This document shows positions 15,896 to 25,057 of a DNA stretch of 64,000 nt, piece by piece; positions within the stretch are counted from its first letter, which is position 1; every line of letters starts with the position of its first letter. A program made the translations under genes and the position numbers. The notes under the pieces were generated by a model. That model searched no databases. It was not told where the DNA came from and saw nothing but the letters and a program-made list of their open reading frames with translations. Source of the DNA: Gaetbulibacter_A aestuarii (GTDB lineage Bacteria > Bacteroidota > Bacteroidia > Flavobacteriales > Flavobacteriaceae); the NCBI RefSeq assembly GCF_039537665.1, contig NZ_BAABAY010000001.1:558001-622000 (forward strand), written 5' to 3'.

Positions 15896-16672
15896 ATGAT
15901 AAAATTATTTAGAAAAATCCGCCAAAGTTTACTTATTGAAAACAAAACCGGAAAGTATTTTGAATATGCTATTGGAGAAATAATCTTGGTGGTCATTGGA
16001 ATTTTGATTGCTCTGCAGATTAATACTTGGAATGAGAATCGAAAAAATCAAGAATTAGTTTCAGTTTATAAAACCGAACTGATAAACGATTTATTATTGG
16101 ATGTTAGTCACTTCGAATTTCATTTATCTCATGCAAAGCAAGAAAACAAGACTATTGACAGCTTAAGAACGATACTTCATCGTTCTAGTTCAGACAAAGA
16201 CACTTTAAACAGTGTTATTAGAAAAAGCTTGACTTTTTTTAAAAGAAAACCTTGGATCATGTTAGCCACTACCGAATATCCACTTGTAAGTGACAATACT
16301 TTTCAATCGCTTCAGAATTCAGGTCAAATAACTTTACTTGACAATAAACTACAAGAGGAGATAGTGAGTTTTTATGGTTACACTAGAAAATATTCATTTA
16401 TGATTGAAGAAATAATCACAAGCAAAAATGACGTGTATTTTGAATATATAAACAACATTCCTGCCATGCAATCTAAAGGAATGAACATTGTTAACCAAAA
16501 TCTATACAATCAAGTATGGAATAATGTTGATTGGAATAGTGTGCAAATCAAATTCATTACTTTATTAAACACCTATTACGAGTTAAATTTAAAAACGATA
16601 TTTTTTAATGATATGCGTCTTTATAAAACCAACATAATGATTGCACAATTAAAATCGGATTTAAAAAAATAA
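15896..16672 (+). CDS. DUF6090 family membrane protein, second copy
   Basis: A 258-residue paralogue of the product at 7658. The N-terminal signature MIKLFRKIRQSLL ... YAIGEIILVVIGILIALQIN ... WNENR is conserved, with a single transmembrane segment at about 24-43, while the rest diverges (extracytoplasmic helical region, Lys- and Asn-rich). It is bounded by GTTGTGCT (in 15830-15839) and its exact reverse complement AGCACAAC (16677-16684). The ~50 bases before the start also resemble those of the 7658 copy (TTGTGCTyCATkATCtCAG). Function unknown. Confidence 0.88.
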   Translation: MIKLFRKIRQSLLIENKTGKYFEYAIGEIILVVIGILIALQINTWNENRKNQELVSVYKTELINDLLLDVSHFEFHLSHAKQENKTIDSLRTILHRSSSDKDTLNSVIRKSLTFFKRKPWIMLATTEYPLVSDNTFQSLQNSGQITLLDNKLQEEIVSFYGYTRKYSFMIEEIITSKNDVYFEYINNIPAMQSKGMNIVNQNLYNQVWNNVDWNSVQIKFITLLNTYYELNLKTIFFNDMRLYKTNIMIAQLKSDLKK

Positions 16673-16676
16673 CCTA

Positions 16677-16809
16677 AGCACAACACCGGCTATAATTCAG
16701 TGGCGATAGTGCAAAAACTCAAAGTAAAACACATAACCAACTTGATTTCTCTGCTGAATAGTCCTGTGGACGATTCCACGCCGAAATCATTGCCAAACCG
16801 TTACCAGTA
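16677..16809 (+). repeat. Array spacer J (attC-like)
   Basis: Begins AGCACAACACCGGCTATAAT then TCAGTGGC (end of the DUF6090 unit) and closes with AAACCGTTACCAGTA, the start of the sigma-factor unit. The interior carries GTCCTGTGGACGATTCCACG, a hairpin. Confidence 0.7.
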
Positions 16810-16888
16810 ATTTTCAGAAATCCACAAATAAATTCAAAAATCTGTCATAATTTGAAAATTCTTGTTACTAAATAAGCAGAGAGTACTA

Positions 16889-17398
16889 ATGGAAGATAAT
16901 AAACCAATGACAGAAACATTTGAACAGCTACTTGAGAATAATAAAGAGAAAATTTATAGAATTTGTAAAATCTACGCAGTTTCCCCTTTAGAACCTCAAG
17001 ACCTTTTCCAAGACGTAATTTTTGCAATTTGGAAATCTCTTTCAACGTTTAAAGGCAATTCTAATATTGACACTTGGATTTACAGAATTACGCTAAATGT
17101 CTGTCTTCGCTCAAAACAAAAATCAGAGAAAACCTATAACAAGACACTTCAATTAGAATCTATTCAATTCATTCCTGTCGAAATTCCTATTGAGAATAAT
17201 CAGCAAGAAAAGTATAATGCTTTGACTTCTTGTATTTCAAAATTGAACAATGAAAATAAATCAATCATTATCCTTTATTTAGAAGAATTAAAGTATCAAG
17301 AAATTGCTGAAATAACTGGATTAACAGAAAATCATATTGCAGTAAAAATGAAAAGAATTAAAAAAATCCTATTGGATTGTATAACGAATAAAATATAA
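16889..17398 (+). CDS. ECF-type sigma-70 family RNA polymerase sigma factor
   Basis: About 169 residues. Region 2 is seen as PLEPQDLFQDVIFAIWKSL followed by the promoter-melting helix FKGNSNIDTWIYRITLNVC; region 4 as ELKYQEIAEITGLTENHIAV with KMKRIKKIL, a helix-turn-helix for the -33 element. The start at 16889 is chosen; an upstream TTG at 16862 is in the spacer. It would direct RNA polymerase to a private set of promoters. A small gene follows after 4 bases, and both together are enclosed by one pair of array termini (16800 and 17698), so the pair seems to travel as one unit. Confidence 0.9.
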   Translation: MEDNKPMTETFEQLLENNKEKIYRICKIYAVSPLEPQDLFQDVIFAIWKSLSTFKGNSNIDTWIYRITLNVCLRSKQKSEKTYNKTLQLESIQFIPVEIPIENNQQEKYNALTSCISKLNNENKSIIILYLEELKYQEIAEITGLTENHIAVKMKRIKKILLDCITNKI

Positions 17399-17402
17399 TA
17401 TT

Positions 17403-17693
17403 ATGAAGAACAGTGAACAGAAAAACATTTGGCAAGACATAAAAAATACCTGGAATGAACAACCTCAATCTGAAAAAATCAATATTCAAGTATCACAGCT
17501 CATAAATGAGTTCAAAAGTAAAATAAGTCAATTCGAGAAAGATTCGGTTAACTCAGACCTAGCTACTTTGAAATTGAACTGGGATAAAACGAAAAGGAAT
17601 AACGTCAGCCCATTTGAAAAAAATTCCATAAAAAAGGACATCCATATTATTTCGAAATTTATAAGGAAAGTAATTAATAGATTTAAGAGATAA
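17403..17693 (+). CDS. Small protein paired with the sigma factor, possible anti-sigma/regulator
   Basis: A 96-residue charged, helical protein starting 4 bases after the sigma-factor stop. It has a WQDIKNTWNEQPQS-like start, a coiled-coil-prone middle (INEFKSKISQFEKDS, LNWDKTKRN) and a basic end (FIRKVINRFKR). There is no transmembrane segment. Position directly after an ECF sigma gene suggests an anti-sigma or modulator role, but no zinc-finger (HxxxCxxC) motif is present. I do not recognise the family. Confidence 0.65.
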   Translation: MKNSEQKNIWQDIKNTWNEQPQSEKINIQVSQLINEFKSKISQFEKDSVNSDLATLKLNWDKTKRNNVSPFEKNSIKKDIHIISKFIRKVINRFKR

Positions 17694-17697
17694 AAAC

Positions 17698-17760
17698 TAC
17701 TGGCAACACCGTGTAAAATTCCTTGCTCGGTTCCTGATTCTTCCCAAACCCATCTCTACA
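17698..17760 (+). repeat. Array spacer K (last left half)
   Basis: TACTGGCAACACCGTGTAAA then ATTCCTTGCTCGGTTCC, the same left half as spacers B and H. No right half is seen; the following DNA leads to a core-type gene, so this is the far end of the array. Confidence 0.65.
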
Positions 17761-17919
17761 ACATTATGTAGCGCAAACAATCCTTTATATTTCTATCTTA
17801 TAAAAACACCTATTTAATTGCCGGAATTGATTTCAGTACGCATACATTGGTTGGATTAGTTTGCCTGGCCTTTAACAAGAATTTTTTACTTTTAAGGATA
17901 ATAAATTGATACATACTTC

Positions 17920-18903
17920 ATGAATTTAAGAACACTAGGAAATCAGGGTTTAGAGGTTTCTGAATTAGGATTGGGCTGTATGGGATTGACGCATGGCTAC
18001 GGGACACCCCCCGATGAAAAAACCGGCATCGATCTCGTAAGAAAAGCTTATGATCTGGGCATTACTTTTTTTGATACCGCCGAAGCCTATAGCAAAGGTG
18101 GTAATGAACGATTGGTAGGAAAAGCGGTTAAACCGTTTCGGGATAAGATCATTATTGCAACAAAATTTGGTTTCAAAAACGGGGATGCCAGTTTTGGTTT
18201 AGACAGTTCCCCAAAACGGATCAGGAAGGTTGTTGAAAATTCACTTCGCTATTTGCAAACGGATTATATCGATTTGTTATATCAGCATCGGGTAGACCCG
18301 AATGTTCCTATTGAAGCGGTTGCCGGCACGATCACAGACCTCATCAAGGAAGGCAAAGTAAAATACTGGGGCTTGTCTGAAGCAGGACCTGACACCATCC
18401 AAGAGGCTCACAAAGAACAACCTGTTTCAGCTTTACAAAGTGAGTATTCCTTATTCAACCGCGACCCGGAAAAAGAGATCCTTCCGTTGATGGAAACATT
18501 ACAGATCGGTTTTGTTCCTTTTAGTCCTTTAGGAAGAGGTTTTTTAACCGGTGCTATGGATGCACAAACTGAATTTTCAAAAACCGATTTCAGATATAAT
18601 TTGCCGCGCTTTTCAAAAGAAAATATTAAAGCTAATCTTGCTCTGGTTGATTTAATTAAGCAGATCGCCACTAAAAAACAGGTAACTCCTGCCCAAATTG
18701 CTCTCGCCTGGTTACTCGCTCAAAGGCCTTTTATAGTTCCTATTCCCGGAACAACGAAAGTGCATCGCTTGAAGGAAAATCTTGGAAGTACGACCATCAG
18801 CCTATCCAGGGACGACCTGGAACAGATCAAAACCGCCCTGAAAAACATTGCAATTGTTGGGGAGCGTTATCCGAGCCATTTGAAAAAATTCCTTAATAAA
18901 TGA
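17920..18903 (+). CDS. Aldo/keto reductase
   Basis: A 327-residue NADPH-dependent oxidoreductase with a TIM-barrel fold. The catalytic tetrad can be read from FFDTAEAYS (Asp and Tyr), IIATKFGF (Lys) and LLYQHRVDP (His). The C-terminal cofactor motif IPIPGTTKVHRLKEN is clear. It resembles the AKR11/13-type enzymes often annotated as aldo/keto reductase of unknown substrate. The stop overlaps the start of the LOG gene by 4 bases (ATGA), so the two are co-translated. Confidence 0.95.
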   Translation: MNLRTLGNQGLEVSELGLGCMGLTHGYGTPPDEKTGIDLVRKAYDLGITFFDTAEAYSKGGNERLVGKAVKPFRDKIIIATKFGFKNGDASFGLDSSPKRIRKVVENSLRYLQTDYIDLLYQHRVDPNVPIEAVAGTITDLIKEGKVKYWGLSEAGPDTIQEAHKEQPVSALQSEYSLFNRDPEKEILPLMETLQIGFVPFSPLGRGFLTGAMDAQTEFSKTDFRYNLPRFSKENIKANLALVDLIKQIATKKQVTPAQIALAWLLAQRPFIVPIPGTTKVHRLKENLGSTTISLSRDDLEQIKTALKNIAIVGERYPSHLKKFLNK

Positions 18904-19481
18904 AAAGAATAACTGTTTTTTGTGGTTCAAGTTTTGGAACTGAAAAGGATTTTGAAACGCATGCAATAGCTCTTGGAAAGACCTTAGCTCTCGAAAATAT
19001 CACATTGGTTTATGGTGGAGCAAATGTTGGGCTTATGGGAGCCGTTGCCAATGGAGCTCTTGAAAATTCAGGTAAAGTGATTGGCGTTTTACCTAACTTT
19101 TTAAAATCTAAAGAACTTGCGCATCAAGGATTAACTGAACTCATTATTGTAGACTCCATGCATCAGCGAAAAACCAAAATGAACGAACTTTGTGATGGTG
19201 TTATTGCATTACCGGGCGGTTTTGGAACCATGGAAGAACTTTTTGAGATGCTAACCTGGGGACAGTTAGGACTTCATAAAAAACCCATCGGAATTTTAAA
19301 TGTTAATGGATTTTATGATGACCTCATTTCCTTTTTAGACCATACCGTTACCAAAGGCCTTTTAAAAGCAGTAAACAGAGACATGCTTTTAGTAAGTGAC
19401 AACATTGATGATCTGCTTTCAAAAATGAAGACCTATCAACCAAAAATAACCGGAAAATGGATCACCAAGGAAACGAGTTAA
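18900..19481 (+). CDS. LOG family protein (cytokinin riboside phosphoribohydrolase type)
   Basis: A 193-residue Rossmann-like protein of the TIGR00730/LOG family. The signature PGGFGTMEE at about 104-112 and an upstream MHQRKTKM motif, with Arg for phosphate binding, are both present, as is the VYGGANVGLMGAVANGAL nucleotide-binding loop. Family enzymes cleave AMP or cytokinin riboside monophosphate to free base and ribose 5-phosphate. It is translationally coupled to the aldo/keto reductase. Confidence 0.95.
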   Translation: MKRITVFCGSSFGTEKDFETHAIALGKTLALENITLVYGGANVGLMGAVANGALENSGKVIGVLPNFLKSKELAHQGLTELIIVDSMHQRKTKMNELCDGVIALPGGFGTMEELFEMLTWGQLGLHKKPIGILNVNGFYDDLISFLDHTVTKGLLKAVNRDMLLVSDNIDDLLSKMKTYQPKITGKWITKETS

Positions 19482-19592
19482 TGGCGTGTGAGTCGGGCTT
19501 TCTAAAGTGTCTCTTCAATTAAGAAAATAGATTTGATAAGCACGTTGACCCCATAACGACTTAAAAATTAGAAAAATCCCGGGTTTCTCAAT

Positions 19593-21356
19593 TTAAAAGT
19601 TATTGACCTTCCTTATTCTTAAATAATCTACTTTTTTTTCACGCGTAATGTAGGCATCTACGAGCTCTTCCATGATCGGTAGCGTAACCGTTCCGTAGCC
19701 TAAAATAACGCTGTGAAATTCGCGGATATCAAAGGCTGGCCCCAAAGCCTTTTCTGCCTTTTTACGGAGTTCCCTGATCTTTAATTCACCCATTTTATAA
19801 CTGATCGCCTGGCCCGGCCAACCAATATAACGGTCGGTTTCCGTACTGATCTCATGAAGCGAGAGCGCTGTATTTTCCTTAAGATAATTTACCACCTCAT
19901 CGCGACTCCAACCCATGGCATGGATCCCGGTATCGACCACCAAACGGCAGGCACGCCACATTTCGTAAGTTAGCTGTCCGAATTTTTCATAGGGTGTTCT
20001 GTAAACACCCATATCATCAGCAAGATATTCCGCATATAATCCCCAACCTTCACCGTAAGCCGACAAATATAAATTTCGTCTGAATTTCGGAATGGAGTCC
20101 CCTAATTCGGCATTCAAGGCAATTTGTAAATGATGTCCCGGTACCGATTCATGAGCCGATAAGGCTGGAAGGTTGTACAACCCGCGACTTGGTAAATCGT
20201 AAGTGTTCACCAAATAATGCCCGGCCTGAGTACTCGTTACAGGACTTCCTGAGTAACGGCCGGCCGTGTATTTTGGCGCCAACGCCTCAGGAACCGGTAT
20301 AACACCATAAGGTTGTCGTGGTAATTTTTTAAAATAGGCCGGTAACTGGTTGTCGATGCGTTTACAAATATCGCGGGCATACCTGAGTAAATCGTCACCG
20401 GTTTTTACATAGAATTGTGGGTCGGTTCGAAGAAATTGAAGAAAATCCTCAAAACTTCCCGTAAATCCGGTTTGTTTGATGATCTGCTCCATGGCTTCCC
20501 TAATGCGTTTCACTTCCTGAAGTCCGAGATTGTGAATGTCCTCGGGAGTGTATTCTGAAGTTGTCGTGTAAAAATTTATACGATTTTGATAAAAAGCTTC
20601 CCCATTTGGTTCTGCGTTTACCCCTATTTTTAGTCTGGCTTTGGGGAAATATTCATTCTCAAAAAAGCTTTTTATGGTTTCGAAACTGGGGATGACGGAA
20701 TCTCTAATGACTTCTATGGCAACCATACGCAAAGAATCTTTGGTTTGATAGCTCAAATTATCGGGAAGTTTTTCAAAAGGTTTATAAAAATCGCTGGCTT
20801 CCGGGGTAGCAACGAGATGTTGGTTATAGGTGGACTCATACCCTTTAAAAATGATTTTAGGTTGCATGATCTTTTCCTCAAAACCTTTTCGCATGAGTTT
20901 TATTTCGCTTTGCGTGACGTAAGGTATAGCCTTAAGTTTTTCTAAATAACTTTTAGCTTCCTTGAGCGAATGTATAGGTTTTGGCAAATAATTCCAGTTC
21001 AGATGAAAGCCCTGATCCGCCTGAATAGGATTGAGATAAGTTTTAAAATCATAAGTTGCCACCTCGTTTTTTAAAACGAATTTTAAAAGTTTGAAACTGA
21101 TTCGATCATTTTCAGAAAGAGAATCCGGTTTTATCGTGGCTAAATCATGGAGCAGACCTTTCGCAAAATTATTTTCTTGCAAAAAATAAGCTTCGTCGAA
21201 TCTGCCTAAAGGAAATTGTTCTTTATCATAACCCTCGCGATCCTGGTATTTTTGAATAACAGCATCTAATTTTTTTGAATTATTCTGACTGTTTAAGGTA
21301 AGGTTTATCAGTAAGAAGAGGACAAAAACAACACCTCTATTGCTTAATGACTTCAT
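19593..21356 (-). CDS. DUF885 family metallopeptidase-like protein
   Basis: A 587-residue secreted protein with an N-terminal signal (VVFVLFLLINLTLNSQN). The family hallmark HESVPGHHLQ (HExxxGHH, metal-binding) lies at about 402-411, followed by a GEGWGLYAEYLADDMG motif with a conserved Glu and Tyr. DUF885 proteins are thought to be zinc carboxypeptidase-like enzymes, mostly uncharacterised. It is a single gene between the LOG gene and a glycoside hydrolase on the same strand (40-base gap to the latter), so they may share a transcript. Confidence 0.9.
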   Translation of the reverse strand: MKSLSNRGVVFVLFLLINLTLNSQNNSKKLDAVIQKYQDREGYDKEQFPLGRFDEAYFLQENNFAKGLLHDLATIKPDSLSENDRISFKLLKFVLKNEVATYDFKTYLNPIQADQGFHLNWNYLPKPIHSLKEAKSYLEKLKAIPYVTQSEIKLMRKGFEEKIMQPKIIFKGYESTYNQHLVATPEASDFYKPFEKLPDNLSYQTKDSLRMVAIEVIRDSVIPSFETIKSFFENEYFPKARLKIGVNAEPNGEAFYQNRINFYTTTSEYTPEDIHNLGLQEVKRIREAMEQIIKQTGFTGSFEDFLQFLRTDPQFYVKTGDDLLRYARDICKRIDNQLPAYFKKLPRQPYGVIPVPEALAPKYTAGRYSGSPVTSTQAGHYLVNTYDLPSRGLYNLPALSAHESVPGHHLQIALNAELGDSIPKFRRNLYLSAYGEGWGLYAEYLADDMGVYRTPYEKFGQLTYEMWRACRLVVDTGIHAMGWSRDEVVNYLKENTALSLHEISTETDRYIGWPGQAISYKMGELKIRELRKKAEKALGPAFDIREFHSVILGYGTVTLPIMEELVDAYITREKKVDYLRIRKVNNF

Positions 21357-21396
21357 AAATGAGCTTTTTAGAATATCACAGGCAAATTAAGCAATT

Positions 21397-24075
21397 TTAA
21401 AGTTTTATAACTCTTACATGATCCAGCATCGCTGTATTTACGTCCACATTCATGTTGTTATTCCAGTCTTCAAATTTTAAAATCAGGGTATTTTGCCCCT
21501 TTTTCAGATCCACTTTAAAACTGTTGGAATAACCCCAATCCGACCATTCGTCTTTTCCGCGTTGCGGAAATACGGCCACACCTTGATAGTTTTTGTTGAC
21601 ATACAAACTTCGGATCGCGCATTTGTTATCGGTGTTCCAGGGTCCGCTTCCATTTGAGTATCTGAAGTCCACAATATAAGTTCCCGGTTCATTAATATGG
21701 ACTGGAATTTCAATGGTGCGATTGGTTTCCCGTGTCAATGCAACAAAACCTTTTCCTGAATAATTAATATAATTTTTATTGGAAAGTTGATAGTAGTTTT
21801 CAACCTCAACAATGGTTTCTTCCTGCGGTTTGAATAACCAAACCGGTTCGCTGGTAAACGATTCGTAGCCGTCGGGTCCAACCGCACTTACTTTATATTC
21901 AGAAAACGATTGGTCTTCCCCCTGGAATGTTATGGTTCTAATTTCAGAGATCATTTCTCCGTTTTTATAGACCTTGTAAAACTGCGCCCCGGGAATAGAG
22001 TCCCAACTCAAGATATTATTTTTTACAGTTACTACAGGATTCGGTAAACTGAATTTATTTTCAACGTGATGAATAGTATCCGTATCAAAAGATGTATCGA
22101 TTAGTTGGATAGAAACCTTATGTTTTCCATCAAGACCTGAAGGGAGAAACGGTTTTTCTTTAGTTTCACCATCGATTTTGAAGGTTTTAATTTTATTTCC
22201 AAAACCTTCAACGGTAATATCCAAACTCGCCTTTCGATATTTAAAATTAGAAAGTTCCTTTTTGCCTTTATAGGCCTCCGGAACTACCGGTTGAAACAAA
22301 ATACCATCTTTTTGAAAATGCATGCCCATAAACACCCGATGCACCATGGCCAAATTCCCGGCCATACTCCATAACATACGATTCGAATTAATTTCCGTGC
22401 CTCGGAAATCGCCATTATCAGCTTCAAAATTCTCGTAATTACTTAGGAATAATGCGGCTGGTCTGTAAATCGCTGCCAGGCCATAATTCAGTGCTTTTTC
22501 ATTGCCTACTTTCGCCGAAGCGAGATTCCAATAGGACTGCACAAATGGCCAGACACCGTTATTATGATAAGGTGGAATCCCGGGAATTTGTGGATAAATA
22601 CAAGTCACACCAAAAGGTGTTACCGGTGATTCTGTGCTGATCGCTTTAGCTTTTTCAGAATCTGCCACATCAAACAAAATAGCCAGGGCTTCTCCCAAAG
22701 CTTCAAAACGTTTTGATGTGTTGAAATAGGCCCGACCATACTCATATTGCGCATAAAACCCATCTTCAGGTAACCAGAGTTCTTTATTTATAGCCTCTTT
22801 TATAGCCTTGGCTCTGGCATCATATTCAGAACTGCTGTCTCCTAATGCATCAGCCATTTTACCCAAAATGGTATTGGCTTCATAATGCAACACATTGGTT
22901 CCTAAATTTTTAGATTCGGCGATATCCATATTCGACATCCATTTCGGATAGGTTTGTTCACGCCAGTCCAAAAACGACGATTCCCCTTTGTACAAACCAT
23001 TTGAGGACACTAATGTTTTAGCATCATCTTCTAAAGTGTTTTTGATGATCTTATAGGTTTTTTTGAGCCAATCCGTATCCCCTGTAACTTTATAGATTTC
23101 CCAGGCAGCAACCGCCCAAACCACCCGATCTGACGACACCGGCCAGGCACCGCCCGAGCCCGTATCCTGAATAATACGATCGCGTTTAACTTTCCGCATC
23201 AAGCTGATTTTAGCCACTTCAGGCTCATGATAGGCAAAGGCCAAATATATACTATAACTGATATCGCGCGTCCAAACGCCACCCCACTCGGCACCTGTTC
23301 TGAACGTACTATCGGGTTCAATATTTTTTATGGCTTCTTCGGTTGCCAAATTGTAAAGCGCATTTACTATGGGCTGGTCTGAAGTGTAATGAGGTTTTTG
23401 AGAAATATCTTCGGAAAGTTTCCAGGTTTTTTGTTCAGCTTCCGAGGTATCAAAAGGATTCATCGTGAGCGCGATGGTGTAAATTCCATCGCCATCAGGA
23501 TCTGTAAGTTCGAGATTATTTTCTTCAAGATTTGAGAAATCCCAGGTTAAAGGCTCAGAACCTCCGGCTATATAAAACCCTTTAAAATCCTGTTTGGCTA
23601 TTTTGGTGCCATCAAAAGCCTGATAAAAGCCTTGTTTTTTGAATTGATCCAACACCGGCGACATGTCCACCTGAAAAGTATAATTGTAATTTGTAGGTAG
23701 GGTTTCACCTTTATCTTTTACAGCATTCCGGGTTATTTTACCAAATGTGAAAACCGGCGATTCATGCGAACCATTTTCAATGAGAACATGATGATTTTTC
23801 CCTGAAGGCATTTCAATATCCTTCTCATTGATACTGATCTTGAAACTTATAAAATTCGAATAATTGGCATACATCGGGCTGATATAATTCGAGGTCATTT
23901 CATCCGAAGAAACAATCACTGCTTTATTTTTCCCTTGAACAATACTGTCCTTGTATACCGTAAAGGCTTTGGAAGCATATAATGCGTTTGAATTTGTTTC
24001 ATTTTCGTTCTTGCAGCCGGTGAAAATGAGAAAAAATAGAAATACAGTGAAAAGCTTAGTTTGTTGGAATTTCAT
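21397..24075 (-). CDS. Lipoprotein glycoside hydrolase, (alpha/alpha)6 type with C-terminal carbohydrate-binding module
   Basis: An 892-residue lipoprotein (lipobox IFTGC, Cys about 21). Residues ~120-200 form a beta-rich region (CBM/starch-binding-like, GDGIYTIAL). The catalytic part, about 235-630, is a six-hairpin toroid with WGGVWTRDISYSIYLAFAYH near 262-281, ASSNG-type loops and EINSNRMLWSMAGNLAMVHR; this matches MGH1-like and glycogen-debranching-type glycosidases. A fibronectin/Ig-like stretch follows, then a CBM6/35-like module at about 755-892 (GTYIVDFRYSNGSGPWN). The substrate is not defined; a plant or algal oligosaccharide is plausible. Confidence 0.85.
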   Translation of the reverse strand: MKFQQTKLFTVFLFFLIFTGCKNENETNSNALYASKAFTVYKDSIVQGKNKAVIVSSDEMTSNYISPMYANYSNFISFKISINEKDIEMPSGKNHHVLIENGSHESPVFTFGKITRNAVKDKGETLPTNYNYTFQVDMSPVLDQFKKQGFYQAFDGTKIAKQDFKGFYIAGGSEPLTWDFSNLEENNLELTDPDGDGIYTIALTMNPFDTSEAEQKTWKLSEDISQKPHYTSDQPIVNALYNLATEEAIKNIEPDSTFRTGAEWGGVWTRDISYSIYLAFAYHEPEVAKISLMRKVKRDRIIQDTGSGGAWPVSSDRVVWAVAAWEIYKVTGDTDWLKKTYKIIKNTLEDDAKTLVSSNGLYKGESSFLDWREQTYPKWMSNMDIAESKNLGTNVLHYEANTILGKMADALGDSSSEYDARAKAIKEAINKELWLPEDGFYAQYEYGRAYFNTSKRFEALGEALAILFDVADSEKAKAISTESPVTPFGVTCIYPQIPGIPPYHNNGVWPFVQSYWNLASAKVGNEKALNYGLAAIYRPAALFLSNYENFEADNGDFRGTEINSNRMLWSMAGNLAMVHRVFMGMHFQKDGILFQPVVPEAYKGKKELSNFKYRKASLDITVEGFGNKIKTFKIDGETKEKPFLPSGLDGKHKVSIQLIDTSFDTDTIHHVENKFSLPNPVVTVKNNILSWDSIPGAQFYKVYKNGEMISEIRTITFQGEDQSFSEYKVSAVGPDGYESFTSEPVWLFKPQEETIVEVENYYQLSNKNYINYSGKGFVALTRETNRTIEIPVHINEPGTYIVDFRYSNGSGPWNTDNKCAIRSLYVNKNYQGVAVFPQRGKDEWSDWGYSNSFKVDLKKGQNTLILKFEDWNNNMNVDVNTAMLDHVRVIKL

Positions 24076-24266
24076 TTTGAACTAATTTAGTTGATTTTCC
24101 TTTGAGAAAAAGGTCTATAAAAGTACTGGGAATTTAAAAAAGTAAAGAAGATTATTTTGGTTTTTTTCGTTTTCATTTCTACTCGTAGCTAAAGGTCAGT
24201 AGATTTAAAAATGGTTTTCTATGGAAATATTTATCTTTGATACGTTTTAAAACGAAACTTTCCTCA

Positions 24267-24938
24267 ATGAAAAAATTCATTTGTCTTGCCTTGATTATAG
24301 CTGCTTTTCAAAGTTGTAATAAACACAAAACCTTAACAGAGGCGTCCAAAAAACAAGTGATCCAGGAGCTTCATAACATTGAAGTTCTTGATCAAAAATT
24401 TGCCGGTATTCCACCACAAGTTCTTATGGATACTTATGGCCCTGAAAAAGCCTGGGACATTTTTGAAGAACAACGGGATAGTGTTGGAGTTGTGAATCAG
24501 GAGCGCATTAAAAAATTATATGAAACCTACGGTTATTTGGGTGAAAAGATGGTTGGCAAAGAGGCTGCTACTCATTTTTGGTTACCCATCCAACATGCCG
24601 ATAATGATGAGCCGTTTCAACAGCAAATGCTTATAGCCATGGGTAAGGAAATTGAAAAAGGCAGCAAGGACAAAGCACATTATGCGATGCTTGAAGACCG
24701 TATCAATGTGAATTTAAAACAGCCGCAACGTTTTGGTAGTCAGCTTACTTATAACAAACTCGGCCAGGCCATTCCAAAGATCGGTTTAGTAGATTCGCTG
24801 CGTGTAGATAGTTTAAGAAACGCCTTTGATCTGCCTGATTTTAAAACCTACTACAATCAAATGACCATCATGCATTTTGAAATGAACAAGAGTTTGTTTG
24901 TGGAGCGTGGGATCAATGAGCCTTTGTTGTATCAGTAA
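24267..24938 (+). CDS. DUF6624 domain lipoprotein
   Basis: About 223 residues from the ATG at 24267; an upstream ATG adds 10 residues before the signal. The lipobox is AFQSC (Cys about 17). The C-terminal half matches DUF6624: FWLPIQHADNDEPFQQQML, followed by YAMLEDRINVNLKQPQRFGS. The family is widespread in Bacteroidota and its function is unknown; the QHAD and DRxxVN...PQ(R/L)YG(T/S) motifs are diagnostic. Confidence 0.85.
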   Translation: MKKFICLALIIAAFQSCNKHKTLTEASKKQVIQELHNIEVLDQKFAGIPPQVLMDTYGPEKAWDIFEEQRDSVGVVNQERIKKLYETYGYLGEKMVGKEAATHFWLPIQHADNDEPFQQQMLIAMGKEIEKGSKDKAHYAMLEDRINVNLKQPQRFGSQLTYNKLGQAIPKIGLVDSLRVDSLRNAFDLPDFKTYYNQMTIMHFEMNKSLFVERGINEPLLYQ

Positions 24939-25057
24939 TATTTTTTCTTTAAAACTGAACACAGTTCAGAAGAATTATCTTTCGGAATGATGTCGTATTT
25001 TTCTTCATTTTTTAGTATATTATCCACATAATGAAGAAATTAAAAGCAAACATAACC

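Noticed and set aside
6119..17760. A classical class integron
   Set aside because: No IntI-type tyrosine recombinase is encoded in the window, the core bases are GTTGnnn or GTTAnnn rather than GTTRRRY, and cassette genes are not led by a visible Pc promoter. I describe it only as cassette-like.
6119..17760. CRISPR array
   Set aside because: The repeats are long, divergent, unevenly spaced and separated by genes; no cas genes are seen.
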